A stretch of DNA of 64,000 nt from Hyphococcus sp. (GCA_021776375.1 JAJFGA010000051.1:62001-126000), one strand, 5' to 3'. Positions 9,091-18,576 are shown, numbered from the stretch's first letter. Notes: a model not told the origin generated them from the sequence alone. Program-made: numbers and translations.

Positions 9091-11004
9091 TTACCCTCGC
9101 AGATTCACAACTTCCGCCGACATTCCCAGCGCCTCACGTGCGCGGGCGGCGATATGTGCGGCGTTAAGGCGCGCCTCGTCATACATCTTCGCCGGCGTGT
9201 CGTGGTCCTGGAAGCTGTCCGGTAATGTCATGGTGCGGATTTTCAGCCCTGCATCAAGCGCGCCCTGTTCGGCGAGGTAATGCAAGACGAACGCACCGAA
9301 ACCGCCATAGGAGCCCTCCTCGACCGTGATCAGCACTTCGTGATGGCGCACCAGCCGCATCACCAGCTCATGATCAATCGGCTTGGCGAAACGTGCATCT
9401 GCAACCGTTGTTGAGAGCCCTTGCGCCTCCAGCAGTTCGGCTGCTTTCAAGGTTTCGGCAAGCCGACCGCCATAGGCGAGAAGCGCAACTTTAGTCCCCT
9501 CACGCACGATCCGGCCTTTGCCAATCTCAAGCAGCTGGCCGATCTCCGGCAGATCAACGCCAACGCCTTCTCCGCGAGGATAGCGAAACGCGATCGGGCC
9601 CTCATCATAGGCGACTGCGGTTGAGGTCATGCGGACAAGCTCCGCCTCGTCGCCCGCCGCCATCAGCACCATGTTCGGCAGGCAGCCGAGAAACGCAACG
9701 TCAAAGGCGCCCGCATGGGTCGCCCCGTCGGCGCCAACCAGCCCCGAGCGGTCCATTGCGATCCGCACCGGCAGATTTTGCAGTGCAACGTCGTGAACGA
9801 CGCTGTCATAGCCGCGTTGAAGGAAGGTCGAATAAATCGCAGCAAACGGCCGCATGCCGTCAGCCGCAAGCCCGGCGGCGAAGGTCACCGCATGCTGCTC
9901 GGCGATGCCGACATCATAGCAGCGGTCCGGATAGACTTCGGCAAACATATCAAGCGAGGTGCCCGACGGCATCGCCGCGGTGACGCCAACAATCTTGTCG
10001 TCGGTTTCGGCTTCCTTAATCAACGTCTTGGCGAAAACCTTCTGATAGGCCGGCGCGTTGGGCGTGCCCTTTTTCTGCTTGCCGGATACGACGTCAAACT
10101 TCGCAACGCCGTGATATTTATCCGCCGACTCCTCCGCGGGCGGATAACCGGCGCCTTTGCGGGTGACGACATGGACCAGCACCGGGCCGTCTTTCATGTC
10201 ACGGACATTTTCCAGGACAGGGACCAGCTGATCGAGATTGTGACCGTCGATCGGGCCGACATAATAAAACCCGAGTTCTTCGAACAAAGTCCCGCCGGAG
10301 ACCATGCCTCGGCTATATTCTTCAGCTTTGGCGATCTGTTTATAGACCGCATTGGGCAGGCGTTTGGCGAGCTGTTTGCCGAGCGAGCGGAAGCCCTGAT
10401 AGACGCCGGAGGAGGTGGCTCTGGCGAGATAGGCGCTCATGGCGCCGACCGGCGGTGCGATCGACATATCGTTGTCGTTGAGGATCACCACCAGTTTCGA
10501 GCCAAGGTGGCCGGCATTGTTGAGGCCCTCATAAGCCATGCCGCCGGACATTGAGCCGTCGCCGATGACAGCGATGGCGGTGGCGTGGCCGCCCTGCAGC
10601 TTCGAGGCTTCGGCAAAACCGGTGGCCGCGGAAATCGAGGTTGCAGCGTGGGCTGCGCCGAACGGGTCATATTCGCTCTCGGAGCGCTTGGTGAAGCCTG
10701 ACAGCCCGCCGCCCTGGCGCAGCGTGCGAATACGGTCGCGGCGGCCGGTGAGAATTTTGTGCGGATAGCATTGGTGGCCAACGTCAAATACCAGTTTATC
10801 GTCCGGCGTGTTGAATACGTAATGGATCGCCGTGGTCAGCTCGACAACGCCAAGCCCGGAACCGAGATGGCCGCCGGTCTGCGAGACCGCGTCAATCATC
10901 TCCGCGCGCAACTCATCGGCGAGCTGGCGCAGCTGGCTTTTCTCCAGCTTTCTAAGGTCAACCGGATAATTGACGGTGTCCAAAAGCGGCGTTTCAACGA
11001 CCAT
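9091..11004 (-). CDS. dxs: 1-deoxy-D-xylulose-5-phosphate synthase
   Basis: 637 residues from the ATG at 11004 (AAGGGGA upstream), matching the usual DXS length and its start ...[16 protein letters not shown]. The frame extends upstream to 11286, but that part is not DXS-like. Motifs: [14 protein letters not shown] and [15 protein letters not shown], the thiamine diphosphate motif [16 protein letters not shown], and a transketolase-type central domain with [15 protein letters not shown]. The cytosolic enzyme condenses pyruvate and glyceraldehyde 3-phosphate, the first step of the MEP isoprenoid pathway. In many alphaproteobacteria it follows xseB and ispA; here both are missing from immediately upstream. 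Confidence 0.97.
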   Translation of the reverse strand: MVVETPLLDTVNYPVDLRKLEKSQLRQLADELRAEMIDAVSQTGGHLGSGLGVVELTTAIHYVFNTPDDKLVFDVGHQCYPHKILTGRRDRIRTLRQGGGLSGFTKRSESEYDPFGAAHAATSISAATGFAEASKLQGGHATAIAVIGDGSMSGGMAYEGLNNAGHLGSKLVVILNDNDMSIAPPVGAMSAYLARATSSGVYQGFRSLGKQLAKRLPNAVYKQIAKAEEYSRGMVSGGTLFEELGFYYVGPIDGHNLDQLVPVLENVRDMKDGPVLVHVVTRKGAGYPPAEESADKYHGVAKFDVVSGKQKKGTPNAPAYQKVFAKTLIKEAETDDKIVGVTAAMPSGTSLDMFAEVYPDRCYDVGIAEQHAVTFAAGLAADGMRPFAAIYSTFLQRGYDSVVHDVALQNLPVRIAMDRSGLVGADGATHAGAFDVAFLGCLPNMVLMAAGDEAELVRMTSTAVAYDEGPIAFRYPRGEGVGVDLPEIGQLLEIGKGRIVREGTKVALLAYGGRLAETLKAAELLEAQGLSTTVADARFAKPIDHELVMRLVRHHEVLITVEEGSYGGFGAFVLHYLAEQGALDAGLKIRTMTLPDSFQDHDTPAKMYDEARLNAAHIAARAREALGMSAEVVNLRG

Positions 11005-11092
11005 GGGAAATCCCCTTACTGTTCTTACCAAAGCCCCGCGCGCAGCGTCATAAATGGCGCAACGCAGCATGGTGGCCGGATGTTTTAGCGCC

Positions 11093-11290
11093 TCAGCCGA
11101 ATTTCTCCACCCCTTCTGGGGTAAAATCGCGGCAAGTTGAGGGCGAATTCGCGCTGATTGTTGTGGCGCTGCACCAGTAGAATGTCGCCATGGAAACACC
11201 GCGGGCCTTGGCGGCCTGGGTGCAGATTGCCGCCGCGCGACCATCACCGTGGCCCATTGCGACCAATGACGGACGCCCCTTTCCACTCAT
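11093..11290 (-). CDS. Possible small hypothetical protein upstream of dxs
   Basis: A 65-residue frame opens at an ATG at 11290 in the 325-base gap (11005-11329) between dxs and tpsB. It contains three cysteines (ICTQ, YWCSA, STCRD) and has reasonable codon usage. I do not recognise it, it lacks a clear ribosome-binding site (only GAGAAAATC precedes it), and it has no signal peptide. It could equally be the chance part of the long in-frame extension upstream of dxs. The remainder of the gap must carry the promoters of dxs and of the divergent tpsB. Confidence 0.3.
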   Translation of the reverse strand: MSGKGRPSLVAMGHGDGRAAAICTQAAKARGVSMATFYWCSATTISANSPSTCRDFTPEGVEKFG

Positions 11291-11329
11291 GATTTTCTCA
11301 GATAGCCTGTATGTAACAGGGGATAGGGG

Positions 11330-13081
11330 ATGACTGTATTTGCGGGATACGGCCGCATGCGGGGAGCATGTCGGGCTGTCTACGGGGCAACATTTTTGAC
11401 TTTTGGGCTTGCCGCACCACCTGGCGTGCTCGCGCAGGACAGCCCTGCGCCCAAGATTGAAAGTCCTTTCAACATTCCCTCAACGGTGCGTCCGGGGGTC
11501 ATTGAAACTCAGCTGGAGGTCGATCTTGCTCCGGACTTTTCCGGCGCTCCGGTTATTTTATCGCCTTATGAGCCGGAGCAGCCGGCCAATGCGAACACCA
11601 TCGTCCTTACCCTGAACGAGATCGTCATCGACGGCGGTGGCGCGATCCCGGCCGCAGATATCACAGCGACCTATTCTGATCTGATCGGAACGCAAATCCG
11701 CCTGTCTGAGCTATTCAATATCGCCCGGGCGATTACCCAGATCTATGCCCGGAACGGCTACCCCTTAAGCCTTGCCTATGTGCCGGTACAGGAAATCAAC
11801 GATGGCGTCGTGCGGATACGGATCCTGGAAGGCTTTATCGGCGAGATCGATATTAAAGGCGCGCCGCAACGCGCCGAAGCGCATCTGCGCAAGCTTGGCG
11901 AAAAGCTAAAAGCGGAACGCCCGCTGACGCAACGCGCGCTGGAGCGGTATCTGCTGCTTGCAAACCAATTGCCTGGCCTGTCGGTCACGGGTGTTCTTGA
12001 GCGCGCCGAGCGGCCTGAGGACGGCGTTAAAATTACCCTTAGCGTTACCCCAAAACGCTTTTCAATCGCGGCCGGCGTCAATAACCGGGCATCCACCGCC
12101 GTCGGGCGCGAACAATTCTACGGCCAGCTCAACGCCAACACCCTAATCACCGGAACCGACCATTTCGGCTTTACCGCCGTACAAAGCACTGAGTTCGACG
12201 AGCTGACCTATTTTTCTTCGTCCTATGGAACGCTTTTGAACACCGAGGGCCTCGCGCTGAAGCTTACCGCCACCCGCTCGGAGGCGGCGCCCGGCATTCC
12301 TTTTTTGCGCGATCTTGGATTTGAGACGATGGGCTGGACGGCGCGAGCCGAGCTTGCCTATCCGCTCATCATGCGCCGCGACAAAACCCTGACCTTAACC
12401 TCGCGCGCGATGTGGAAAGAATTCAAGAGCGCGTTTGGAGTATCGCCAAATACCCAAGACACATTGTGGACCACCTCATTTGGCGCAGCTTTCACGCTTG
12501 CAGACCGTCATGGCGGCAATAACGTCATCGGCGTCAATCTCACCAGAGGCTGGGACATTTTCGACGCGACGCAAGCCGGCTCCGCGCTTGCCAGCCGCGC
12601 CGGCGCCGGCGGAGAGTTCGTCTCCCTCAGCACCAATATCAGCCGCAAGCAACGCCTGAGCGAGTGGCTCAACGCGCTCGTCGCAATCGAGGCGCAGACC
12701 GCCAATAATCAGCTTCTTTCATCCGAGCAATGCGGTTACGGCGGCGCCGGGTTTGGCCGCGGCTTCGACCCGTTTGAAATTTCCGGCGACCGCTGCATTG
12801 TCGGGCTTTTGGAATTTCAGGCCAGCCCGGAGTTTTTGCAGTTCGGAAAGGTCGTCGCACGGCCATATTTCGGTATTGATGCAGGCGCTGTACGGCAGAT
12901 CGGTCCGCTGGCGGCCGGCGAAGACCGGAGCCGTTCGCTTTATTCGCTAAGCGGCGGCGCTCGGATTTCGCTGACGAAACACGTCGCTGTGGGTCTTGAG
13001 GGCGCGCTGCCGCTGAAGGACACATCGCCTGGCAGTGGTCGTGACGCGCGCTTTTTCTTCAGCGTCGAAGCGCGGTTTTAA
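11330..13081 (+). CDS. TpsB-type two-partner secretion transporter (ShlB/FhaC/HecB family)
   Basis: 583 residues, signal peptide ending near GVLAQD. A POTRA_2-type region follows (about 80-175: VLTLNEIVIDGGGAIPAADI, then QIYARNGYPLSLAYVP and GVVRIRILEGFIGEIDIKG). The C-terminal part (about 230-583) is a beta barrel ending in aromatic FSVEARF and carrying the conserved loop GRGFDPFEISGD (about residues 475-486). It sits in the outer membrane and exports the TpsA protein encoded 11 bases downstream. The start is preceded by GATAGGGG. The family length is normal. Divergent from dxs. Confidence 0.93.
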   Translation: MTVFAGYGRMRGACRAVYGATFLTFGLAAPPGVLAQDSPAPKIESPFNIPSTVRPGVIETQLEVDLAPDFSGAPVILSPYEPEQPANANTIVLTLNEIVIDGGGAIPAADITATYSDLIGTQIRLSELFNIARAITQIYARNGYPLSLAYVPVQEINDGVVRIRILEGFIGEIDIKGAPQRAEAHLRKLGEKLKAERPLTQRALERYLLLANQLPGLSVTGVLERAERPEDGVKITLSVTPKRFSIAAGVNNRASTAVGREQFYGQLNANTLITGTDHFGFTAVQSTEFDELTYFSSSYGTLLNTEGLALKLTATRSEAAPGIPFLRDLGFETMGWTARAELAYPLIMRRDKTLTLTSRAMWKEFKSAFGVSPNTQDTLWTTSFGAAFTLADRHGGNNVIGVNLTRGWDIFDATQAGSALASRAGAGGEFVSLSTNISRKQRLSEWLNALVAIEAQTANNQLLSSEQCGYGGAGFGRGFDPFEISGDRCIVGLLEFQASPEFLQFGKVVARPYFGIDAGAVRQIGPLAAGEDRSRSLYSLSGGARISLTKHVAVGLEGALPLKDTSPGSGRDARFFFSVEARF

Positions 13082-13092
13082 GGGAGGTGCGT

Positions 13093-14640
13093 ATGCAGAT
13101 GAATATTAAAATGAGGATGTTGCGCACCGCCATCTTCGCGAGCTGTATTGCGGGCGTCGCCGGCGGCGCCGCTTTCGCCGAGCCCATTGGCGGCGTCATC
13201 GCCGCCGGCACAGGCGTCGTGAACCCCGAAATTGGCCAGACAACGACCATCGATCAAACCTCTGGCCGGCTTATCGTTGACTGGCAGAGTTTCGGCGTCA
13301 GCGCCAATGAGCGTGTCGAATTCAATCAGCCCAATGCCGATGCGATCGCGCTCAACCGGATATTGAGCGGCGCGCCATCGATGATTGCCGGGCAAATCAC
13401 CGCCAATGGACGGGTCTTTCTCCTCAACGCCGACGGGATCGTTTTTACTTCCACCGCCAATATTGACGTCAACAGCCTCCTGGCGACAACCATGGATATC
13501 GCTAACGCCGACTTCATGGCGGATAATTTTGTCTTTGATCAACCGGGAACGGTTGGCGCCGCGATCGTCAATGAAGGCGCCATCAACGCGGCAAGCGCAG
13601 GGCTTATCGCCTTCGTCGCGCCAAATGTTGAAAATGCCGGGTTGCTGCGCGCTAATCTCGGCAAGGTTGTGCTCGCCTCCGGTGAAGCCTTCACGCTTGA
13701 TTTTTTCGGCGACAATCTGGTCGCCTTCGCCGCATCAGCGGCAAGCGGCGCCAAAACCGGCTCGATCAATGTCAGCGGCGATATCGAGGCGCCTGATGGG
13801 TCGATCATTCTGACAGCCAGCGCGGCGCGTGATTTCATCAATACCGTGATCAATGTGGAATCCGATCTGGTCGCGGACAGCGCCTCTATGGTCGGCGGCA
13901 AGATCATTCTTTCCGGCGGCGAAAACAGTGAAATCAACATTGCCGGCGATCTTGAGGCCACCGGCCGCGATGGCGGTGAAATCGATATTGAAGGCGGCGT
14001 CGTCGCCATCGCATCGACAGCACGCCTTCTGGCCGATGCCGATCAGGGAATGGGCGATGGCGGCGCGATCCGCGTCAACTCATTCGAGCGGACGGATTTT
14101 GCCGGCCTCGCCTCGGTCGAGCCCGGCGCAAGTTCCGGCCAGGGCGGTGATATTGCCATCACCTCTGACGGCTTGGTGATTTTTTCCGGCATAGCGCGCG
14201 CGGGCGCGCCGCCGCGCGCCGGTACAATCACCATCGGCAGCAACAGCACCGGCGGCAGTACAGGTGGTGGCGGTACTGGCGGCGGCACAGGAGGCGGTAG
14301 TACGGGCGGCGGTAGTACAGGTGGCGGCGGCGCGGTCGGCGGACTACCCGACACCGGCGCAATCGACGCCGGCGCCGCACCGATCATTATCTTGCCGCCG
14401 GCAGTCGATGACCGGGCTGCTGACGCGATTTCGGAAGTCGCCGCCACAACGCCGGTGACGCCCTATGAGCCAGGCACCCCTGAGGGGCCAAGCGCATCAT
14501 CGGCGGTTGTCGTTTTCGGCGAGAGCATCGTGTTCGATTTTTCCGCGGATACAGACAATAATCCGGCTGATGAAACCAGCGACCAATTGCTCTGCCTAAA
14601 CGGGGTCTCAGAAGCCGCCTGCGGTGACCGCAGCGAATAG
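13093..14640 (+). CDS. TpsA-type secreted exoprotein with filamentous haemagglutinin N-terminal (TPS) domain
   Basis: 515 residues from the ATG at 13093 (GGGAGG at 13082-13087). Signal peptide ends AAFA. The TPS domain (about 28-260) has the expected patterns: DQTSGRLIVDWQSFGVSANERVEF is recognisable in pieces (IVDWQSFGV, VEFNQP, ALNRILSG), then the signature ITANGRVFLLNADGIVF. A beta-helix follows to about residue 380, then a Gly/Ser/Thr linker (about 382-415) and a short tail with two cysteines (LLCLNGVSEAACGD). Exported by the TpsB encoded immediately upstream. It is short compared with most TpsA proteins, which often exceed 1,000 residues, so it probably has one simple surface or adhesive role (inferred). 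Confidence 0.93.
   Translation: MQMNIKMRMLRTAIFASCIAGVAGGAAFAEPIGGVIAAGTGVVNPEIGQTTTIDQTSGRLIVDWQSFGVSANERVEFNQPNADAIALNRILSGAPSMIAGQITANGRVFLLNADGIVFTSTANIDVNSLLATTMDIANADFMADNFVFDQPGTVGAAIVNEGAINAASAGLIAFVAPNVENAGLLRANLGKVVLASGEAFTLDFFGDNLVAFAASAASGAKTGSINVSGDIEAPDGSIILTASAARDFINTVINVESDLVADSASMVGGKIILSGGENSEINIAGDLEATGRDGGEIDIEGGVVAIASTARLLADADQGMGDGGAIRVNSFERTDFAGLASVEPGASSGQGGDIAITSDGLVIFSGIARAGAPPRAGTITIGSNSTGGSTGGGGTGGGTGGGSTGGGSTGGGGAVGGLPDTGAIDAGAAPIIILPPAVDDRAADAISEVAATTPVTPYEPGTPEGPSASSAVVVFGESIVFDFSADTDNNPADETSDQLLCLNGVSEAACGDRSE
14237..14345 (+). repeat. Low-complexity GGC/AGT repeats encoding a Gly-Ser-Thr linker
   Basis: Short imperfect repeats of the type GGCGGTAGTACAGGT encode GGSTGGG-like units inside the TpsA gene. 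Such tracts may change length by slippage. They separate the beta-helical part from the C-terminal tail. Confidence 0.75.
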
Positions 14641-14693
14641 ACCGGCGGGGCTGCGCCGGTATTGCACAAGACCTACGAGTTATCTGTAGGTCT
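14641..14693 (+). terminator. Two consecutive hairpins after tpsA
   Basis: Directly after the stop, ACCGGCG / CGCCGGT forms a 7-base-pair stem (14641-14660). It is followed by AGACCTAC / GTAGGTCT, an 8-base-pair stem (14669-14693). Neither has a strong T-tract, so factor-independent termination is uncertain; they may protect the 3' end or act as a weak terminator before the next gene. Confidence 0.5.
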
Positions 14694-14789
14694 TACGCCG
14701 CAGGCTTGACATCAACACGCAAATGTTTCGCAATCTCCACCAAACCGGACGCCGATAGCGGTAATATAGAACCTAAAACGGGGGCGTGA

Positions 14790-15959
14790 ATGCTTAAGTA
14801 CAAAAGAATGGGCTTTACAGTTTTCGTCCTGGCATGCGCCGCTGTACTCACCGCAGGGTTGTTTTCGCAAGCCAACGCTGACGAAACCCCGGACTATCTG
14901 GTCGAATATAAGCTTCATTCCGAGGCGCTGGCGAACGGCGATAGAGCTGCGGCGATCGAACATGGCAAGGCCGCGTGGGAGGCTGCCGAAGCCGCCCTTG
15001 GCGACCATAAATTGACCGCCACTCTGGCGTTCAATTACGGGCGCCTGATCGCGCTGTCCGACCCGGCAACGGCGCGGGCGCCTTTGCGGCGAGCACAAGA
15101 ATTACTGGACGCCGGCATCGCTGAATTGCCGCAAAGCGAAGTCCGGGCGTATCTGGCTTATGCGGAATATATTGCCGGCAACACACGACTCCGCGCAGCC
15201 AAGAAATTGCGTGAGGCGCTGCTCGCGTTAGAAGCCGAATTTGGCGAACCGACCGCGACTGATGTTGTTATGTGGGTTAAGTTGGCCGCTGGAGAATTGA
15301 AGAAAGAACGCTACAGCAGCGCCATAGATGCGGCGGAAAAAGCCGAAGCGGCCATCGCCACACTCTGGCCCGATAATATCGACAAAATGAGCGAGGTCCT
15401 ATTGATACAGGGCATCGCGACCCTAGTGCCCTTTCCAAGGACAATCGAAGATGTGCTGGCCGCATCAGATCTATTTGAGCGCATAATTCAGCTTTATCCG
15501 CCACAAAAAAGCGTCGAAGATTTTGACGTGATACTTGCTAGCGCTATTGCATGGGGCGCCGCTACAGATGCCGCGTTCAGGTCTCATAGTAAGAAACCTC
15601 AAGACCTGCCGGAAGAGCAGAGCGAGCTAAATGAAGTTGAAGCGGAACCACACTTTATTTTCGAAAGCGCCCGAAATGGTCCTGACGATTGCGGCATTGA
15701 ATGGGAGACAAGAATACCGCCGAAATACCCAACTGCGGCGGGACGTAGAGGATATATCGGCGCGGTCATGGTTGTTTATGATCTCGGCGATGATCTCGTT
15801 GTTCATAATCCGCGCATACTCGCCGAAGTCCCGGCCTTTGCATTCAGCAAAAAGGTCCGTAACAACATGCACACATGGCGGCTTAAAGCGCCCTCGGTCG
15901 ATCACCCCGCCTGCCGCACAAACCAATTGACTCAGTTCACTTTCGTTATTGAAGACTAA
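14790..15959 (+). CDS. Secreted TPR-like protein with TonB-C-terminal-like domain
   Basis: 389 residues. A signal peptide ends near SQANAD, so the protein is periplasmic or exported. The middle (about 30-250) is alpha-helical and alanine-rich with TPR-like pairs (ALANGDRAAAIEHGKAAWEAAE, then ALGDHKLTATLAFNYGRL-type units). The last 90 residues (PPKYPTAAGRRGYIGAVMVVYDL ... VRNNMHTWRLKAP, in pieces) resemble the TonB_C fold, where YPxxAxxxGxxGxV is the pattern, and include two cysteines. There is no TonB transmembrane anchor other than the signal peptide. It follows the tps locus after the two hairpins on the same strand; a link is possible but not shown. Confidence 0.65.
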   Translation: MLKYKRMGFTVFVLACAAVLTAGLFSQANADETPDYLVEYKLHSEALANGDRAAAIEHGKAAWEAAEAALGDHKLTATLAFNYGRLIALSDPATARAPLRRAQELLDAGIAELPQSEVRAYLAYAEYIAGNTRLRAAKKLREALLALEAEFGEPTATDVVMWVKLAAGELKKERYSSAIDAAEKAEAAIATLWPDNIDKMSEVLLIQGIATLVPFPRTIEDVLAASDLFERIIQLYPPQKSVEDFDVILASAIAWGAATDAAFRSHSKKPQDLPEEQSELNEVEAEPHFIFESARNGPDDCGIEWETRIPPKYPTAAGRRGYIGAVMVVYDLGDDLVVHNPRILAEVPAFAFSKKVRNNMHTWRLKAPSVDHPACRTNQLTQFTFVIED

Positions 15960-15971
15960 TCACAAAACCCC

Positions 15972-16799
15972 ATGACCAACCCATTTTCACAAAAACTCTG
16001 TGTGATCACCGGCGCCGGCTCGGGCATTGGTCGGGCTTTGGCGCTGGATCTGGCGGCGCGCGGTGCGGCGCTGGCGCTTTCGGACATCGATGCGGCGGGT
16101 CTGGAAGAAACCAAACGCTTAATCGGCGATCCGCCGACCAACCGCATCCGCTTTGACCCCCTTGATGTCGCTGATGGCGCGGCGATTGCGCAATATGCCG
16201 AGACTATCCGCGCGAGCCTTGGCGCGGCTGACTATCTCTTCAACGTCGCCGGCCTCACCCGCATCGGCTCGTTTGAGGCCTCGCCGCTGTCGTCGTTTGA
16301 GCAGATTATGGATGTCAATTTCTGGGGCGTGGTGCGGCTGGCAAAAGCGTTCCTGCCGCAGCTGATCGAGACCAAAGGCGGGCTGGTCAATATCTCCAGC
16401 CTGTTCGGCCTGATCGGCTATCCCGGCCAGACCCACTATTGCGCCTCGAAATTCGCCGTACGCGGATTTTCCGAAGCGCTAGGCATCGAATTAGAAGACC
16501 AGGGCGTCGCCGTTACTTCTGTGCACCCCGGCGGCGTCGCCACCAATATCGTGCGTAACGCCGCAATCGATGCTTTACCGGACACATTAGGCGACCGCAG
16601 CGCGGCGGAAGCAAACTTCGACAAGGCGGCGATCACCAGCGCAGCCAAAGCCGCCGACATTATTCTGACCGGAACGGCGAAGAAAAAGCGCCGCATCATT
16701 GTCGGGCGCGACGCCAAGTTTATATCTTTTGTGCAGCGGCTATTTCCCCAGAGCTACGCAAAGCTGCTGCAGCGCACCGCGCCGATAACTGGAAATTAA
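15972..16799 (+). CDS. Short-chain dehydrogenase/reductase
   Basis: 275 residues. Classical SDR: the cofactor motif TGAGSGIGRALA (about 13-24), NVAG near residue 90, a catalytic serine in NISSLFG, and YCASK with catalytic Tyr/Lys at about 155-159. The Asp-containing strand SDIDAAG suggests NAD preference. It resembles the acetoin/3-oxoacyl-ACP reductase-like SDRs often annotated only to family. Cytosolic. The gene begins 12 bases after the preceding protein, so the two may be co-transcribed. Substrate unknown. Confidence 0.88.
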   Translation: MTNPFSQKLCVITGAGSGIGRALALDLAARGAALALSDIDAAGLEETKRLIGDPPTNRIRFDPLDVADGAAIAQYAETIRASLGAADYLFNVAGLTRIGSFEASPLSSFEQIMDVNFWGVVRLAKAFLPQLIETKGGLVNISSLFGLIGYPGQTHYCASKFAVRGFSEALGIELEDQGVAVTSVHPGGVATNIVRNAAIDALPDTLGDRSAAEANFDKAAITSAAKAADIILTGTAKKKRRIIVGRDAKFISFVQRLFPQSYAKLLQRTAPITGN

Positions 16800-16830
16800 A
16801 CCCGGCCAGGAACCAATCGTGTTGGAAGGT

Positions 16831-18087
16831 CTAAGGCGTCAAGCCATCGGGATACGGAACGCTGTAAAGCCCTTGGGAGTCGTGTCCGACCGTCGCCAAA
16901 TAGAGCCCTGCCCCGCCAGGGATAACGACCGAGATTTCGGTCAAGACGGAACCATCATGCTCTGAGTAAAACAGCGGCTGGCTTGCATCCGAGCTAAGCG
17001 CCAAAAAGCTTGTCGCCCGGTCCGACGGCATCAAATTATAGGGCAGGCGCAGCAACAAGGGCTTGATCCACGGGTTTTGATGGATCCAGTCAATCACCGG
17101 CGAGCGCTGTTTAATCATCCCGACCCAAATCCGGCCCGCGTCATCACGGTCGAGGCCATCGGGCATACCGGGCAGGTTTTCCGACACCGTCTCATGGCTT
17201 CCTGCCCGCGCGCCGCCGGTAAACATCCGCACCAGCTTAAACTTGACGGTCTCGTTGACAAGGATGCTCTCTTCTATGCCGCCAGAGGGGGTGTCTTCGA
17301 CCAGAATGCCGTCCGGAAACGTAAAGTTTTGCGCAACCAGGCTGATTTCATCCGCATCCATATCATATTGCCAGATATAACCATTGCGCCCCAGGGAAAT
17401 CGCTTCGCGATAGGTTCCCGCCCCGCCCATGCTGGGATTGTCATAGGCAAAAGGCTCGGTGAAATAGATGCGCCGACCGTCAGCGCTGACATCAAGGTCA
17501 TTGCAAAACGCCACGGGCCGAGAGTTTTTACCCTCCGCCTCATCACGCCGCAGCCGCGGTCCGCCTTCGCGCAAATACACCACCGCCGCGCCGCCCGGCG
17601 CCGGCGCCAGCGGCACATCAAGGACAAGCGGTGTGACCGCTTTCGTGTTAACATCCAATTGGTAGAGGCCAACCCGGTCAGACGCTGGATATTCGGCGCC
17701 ATAAAGCCGCGATGCGCAGAAATAGATCAATTGATCCTTGTCCGGCGCGCGGCGCGCACCAGCAGGCATCATCGGCACATCGACAAACCGCGCCGCAACA
17801 CCGGCTGCCAGATCAACTTCCCAAAACCACCCGTCCACAGCCGTTACATAAGCCCGGCTCTCGGCTGTGTTTAACACCACCTCGTCATAGGCAGGCAGCG
17901 TCAACGCTATGCGCTCGGCATTCAATGAAATATAATCGCCTGCAGGCGTTATCGCGTCGAGCGATGCAGGCGGCGCCAAGAACTCATGCCGGTCGCCAAC
18001 AACGATGGCGGCGGGCGGCGCACTGGCCATCCACCAGGCGCCGAACAGACCGGCCAATACGGCAATGATAAGAACCGCTATGCGCAT
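16831..18087 (-). CDS. SMP-30/strictosidine-synthase-like beta-propeller protein, membrane-anchored
   Basis: 418 residues from the ATG at 18087 (AGAGGGGG upstream; the frame opens earlier at 18162). Residues 2-20 form a signal anchor. The rest is a six-bladed propeller of the SMP-30/gluconolactonase/strictosidine synthase-like type. Key patterns are DLDVSADGRRIYFTE (about 215-230), NFTFPDGILVEDT and GMPDGLDRDDAGRIWVGM (about 310-328), which include the usual metal-binding Asp/Asn positions. Family members hydrolyse lactones or related substrates; the specific reaction here is unknown. It converges with the SDR gene (about 30 bases apart). Confidence 0.82.
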   Translation of the reverse strand: MRIAVLIIAVLAGLFGAWWMASAPPAAIVVGDRHEFLAPPASLDAITPAGDYISLNAERIALTLPAYDEVVLNTAESRAYVTAVDGWFWEVDLAAGVAARFVDVPMMPAGARRAPDKDQLIYFCASRLYGAEYPASDRVGLYQLDVNTKAVTPLVLDVPLAPAPGGAAVVYLREGGPRLRRDEAEGKNSRPVAFCNDLDVSADGRRIYFTEPFAYDNPSMGGAGTYREAISLGRNGYIWQYDMDADEISLVAQNFTFPDGILVEDTPSGGIEESILVNETVKFKLVRMFTGGARAGSHETVSENLPGMPDGLDRDDAGRIWVGMIKQRSPVIDWIHQNPWIKPLLLRLPYNLMPSDRATSFLALSSDASQPLFYSEHDGSVLTEISVVIPGGAGLYLATVGHDSQGLYSVPYPDGLTP

Positions 18088-18173
18088 CCCAAGCCCCCTC
18101 TCTAACATGCCAGAGTATTTTCCGACCAAGTCGGCTGCCGGTTGGGCGCCAGAAAATGCCACTAGCTAAAAAT

Positions 18174-18215
18174 CTAGAGCATGATCTGAATCGGCACGAT
18201 CAGATTATGCTCTAG
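18174..18215 (-). terminator. Inverted repeat / terminator at the 3' end of xseB
   Basis: Nearly complementary arms CTAGAGCATGATCTGAATCG and CGATCAGATTATGCTCTAG are separated by GCA. The repeat includes the xseB stop codon. Read on the minus strand it ends in GATTTTTAG, so it fits a terminator. The AGAGCATGATC core is a recurrent intergenic palindrome in alphaproteobacteria. Confidence 0.75.
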
Positions 18216-18457
18216 TCGAAACGCGCCGCTTGCGTCGCCGGCTTGCCGTCGCCGCCTACGACGATCTTTTCGATCTTTTCCTGCGCCGATTTCAGCTTCG
18301 CCTCGCAATGGGCTTTCAGCGCCGCGCCGCGCTCATAAAGCTCAATCGAGGCTTCAAGCTCCGCCGCACCGCTTTCAAGCTTGCGGACAATCTCCTCAAG
18401 CTCGCCAAGCGCTTTTTCGAAGGACAGTTTTTCAATGTCATCAGGTTTTTTAGCCAT
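18212..18457 (-). CDS. xseB: Exodeoxyribonuclease VII small subunit
   Basis: 81 residues from the ATG at 18457, giving the usual XseB start MAKKPDDIEKLSFEKALGEL; an upstream in-frame start at 18496 is unlikely. The family pattern FEKALGELEEIVRKLESG, then LEASIELYERGAALKAHCEAKL is clear (read in pieces). XseB binds XseA to form the nuclease that degrades single-stranded DNA bidirectionally. In many alphaproteobacteria it precedes ispA and dxs. Here no ispA follows and dxs is about 7.5 kb away, so xseB appears as a single-gene unit with its own terminator. Confidence 0.95.
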   Translation of the reverse strand: MAKKPDDIEKLSFEKALGELEEIVRKLESGAAELEASIELYERGAALKAHCEAKLKSAQEKIEKIVVGGDGKPATQAARFD

Positions 18458-18576
18458 GGCGGATTTGTGCGGTGGATTGACGCGAAACGCAAGCATGTCT
18501 TGAGCGACTATAGTTATGTTTGACCCTTCTTACAAAACTGCTACGCTTTTGGCGGGGTTGTTCTTGGAGGGGCGTA

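Noticed and set aside
9007-9225. Plus-strand frame overlapping the dxs end
   Set aside because: It runs antisense into dxs, has no SD and an arginine-rich composition.
11005-11286. Extended in-frame N-terminus of dxs (94 extra residues)
   Set aside because: The ATG at 11004 has AAGGGGA and gives the standard DXS start; the extension has no resemblance to DXS.
14237-14345. CRISPR-like repeats
   Set aside because: Low-complexity glycine-rich coding DNA inside tpsA, with no unique spacers.
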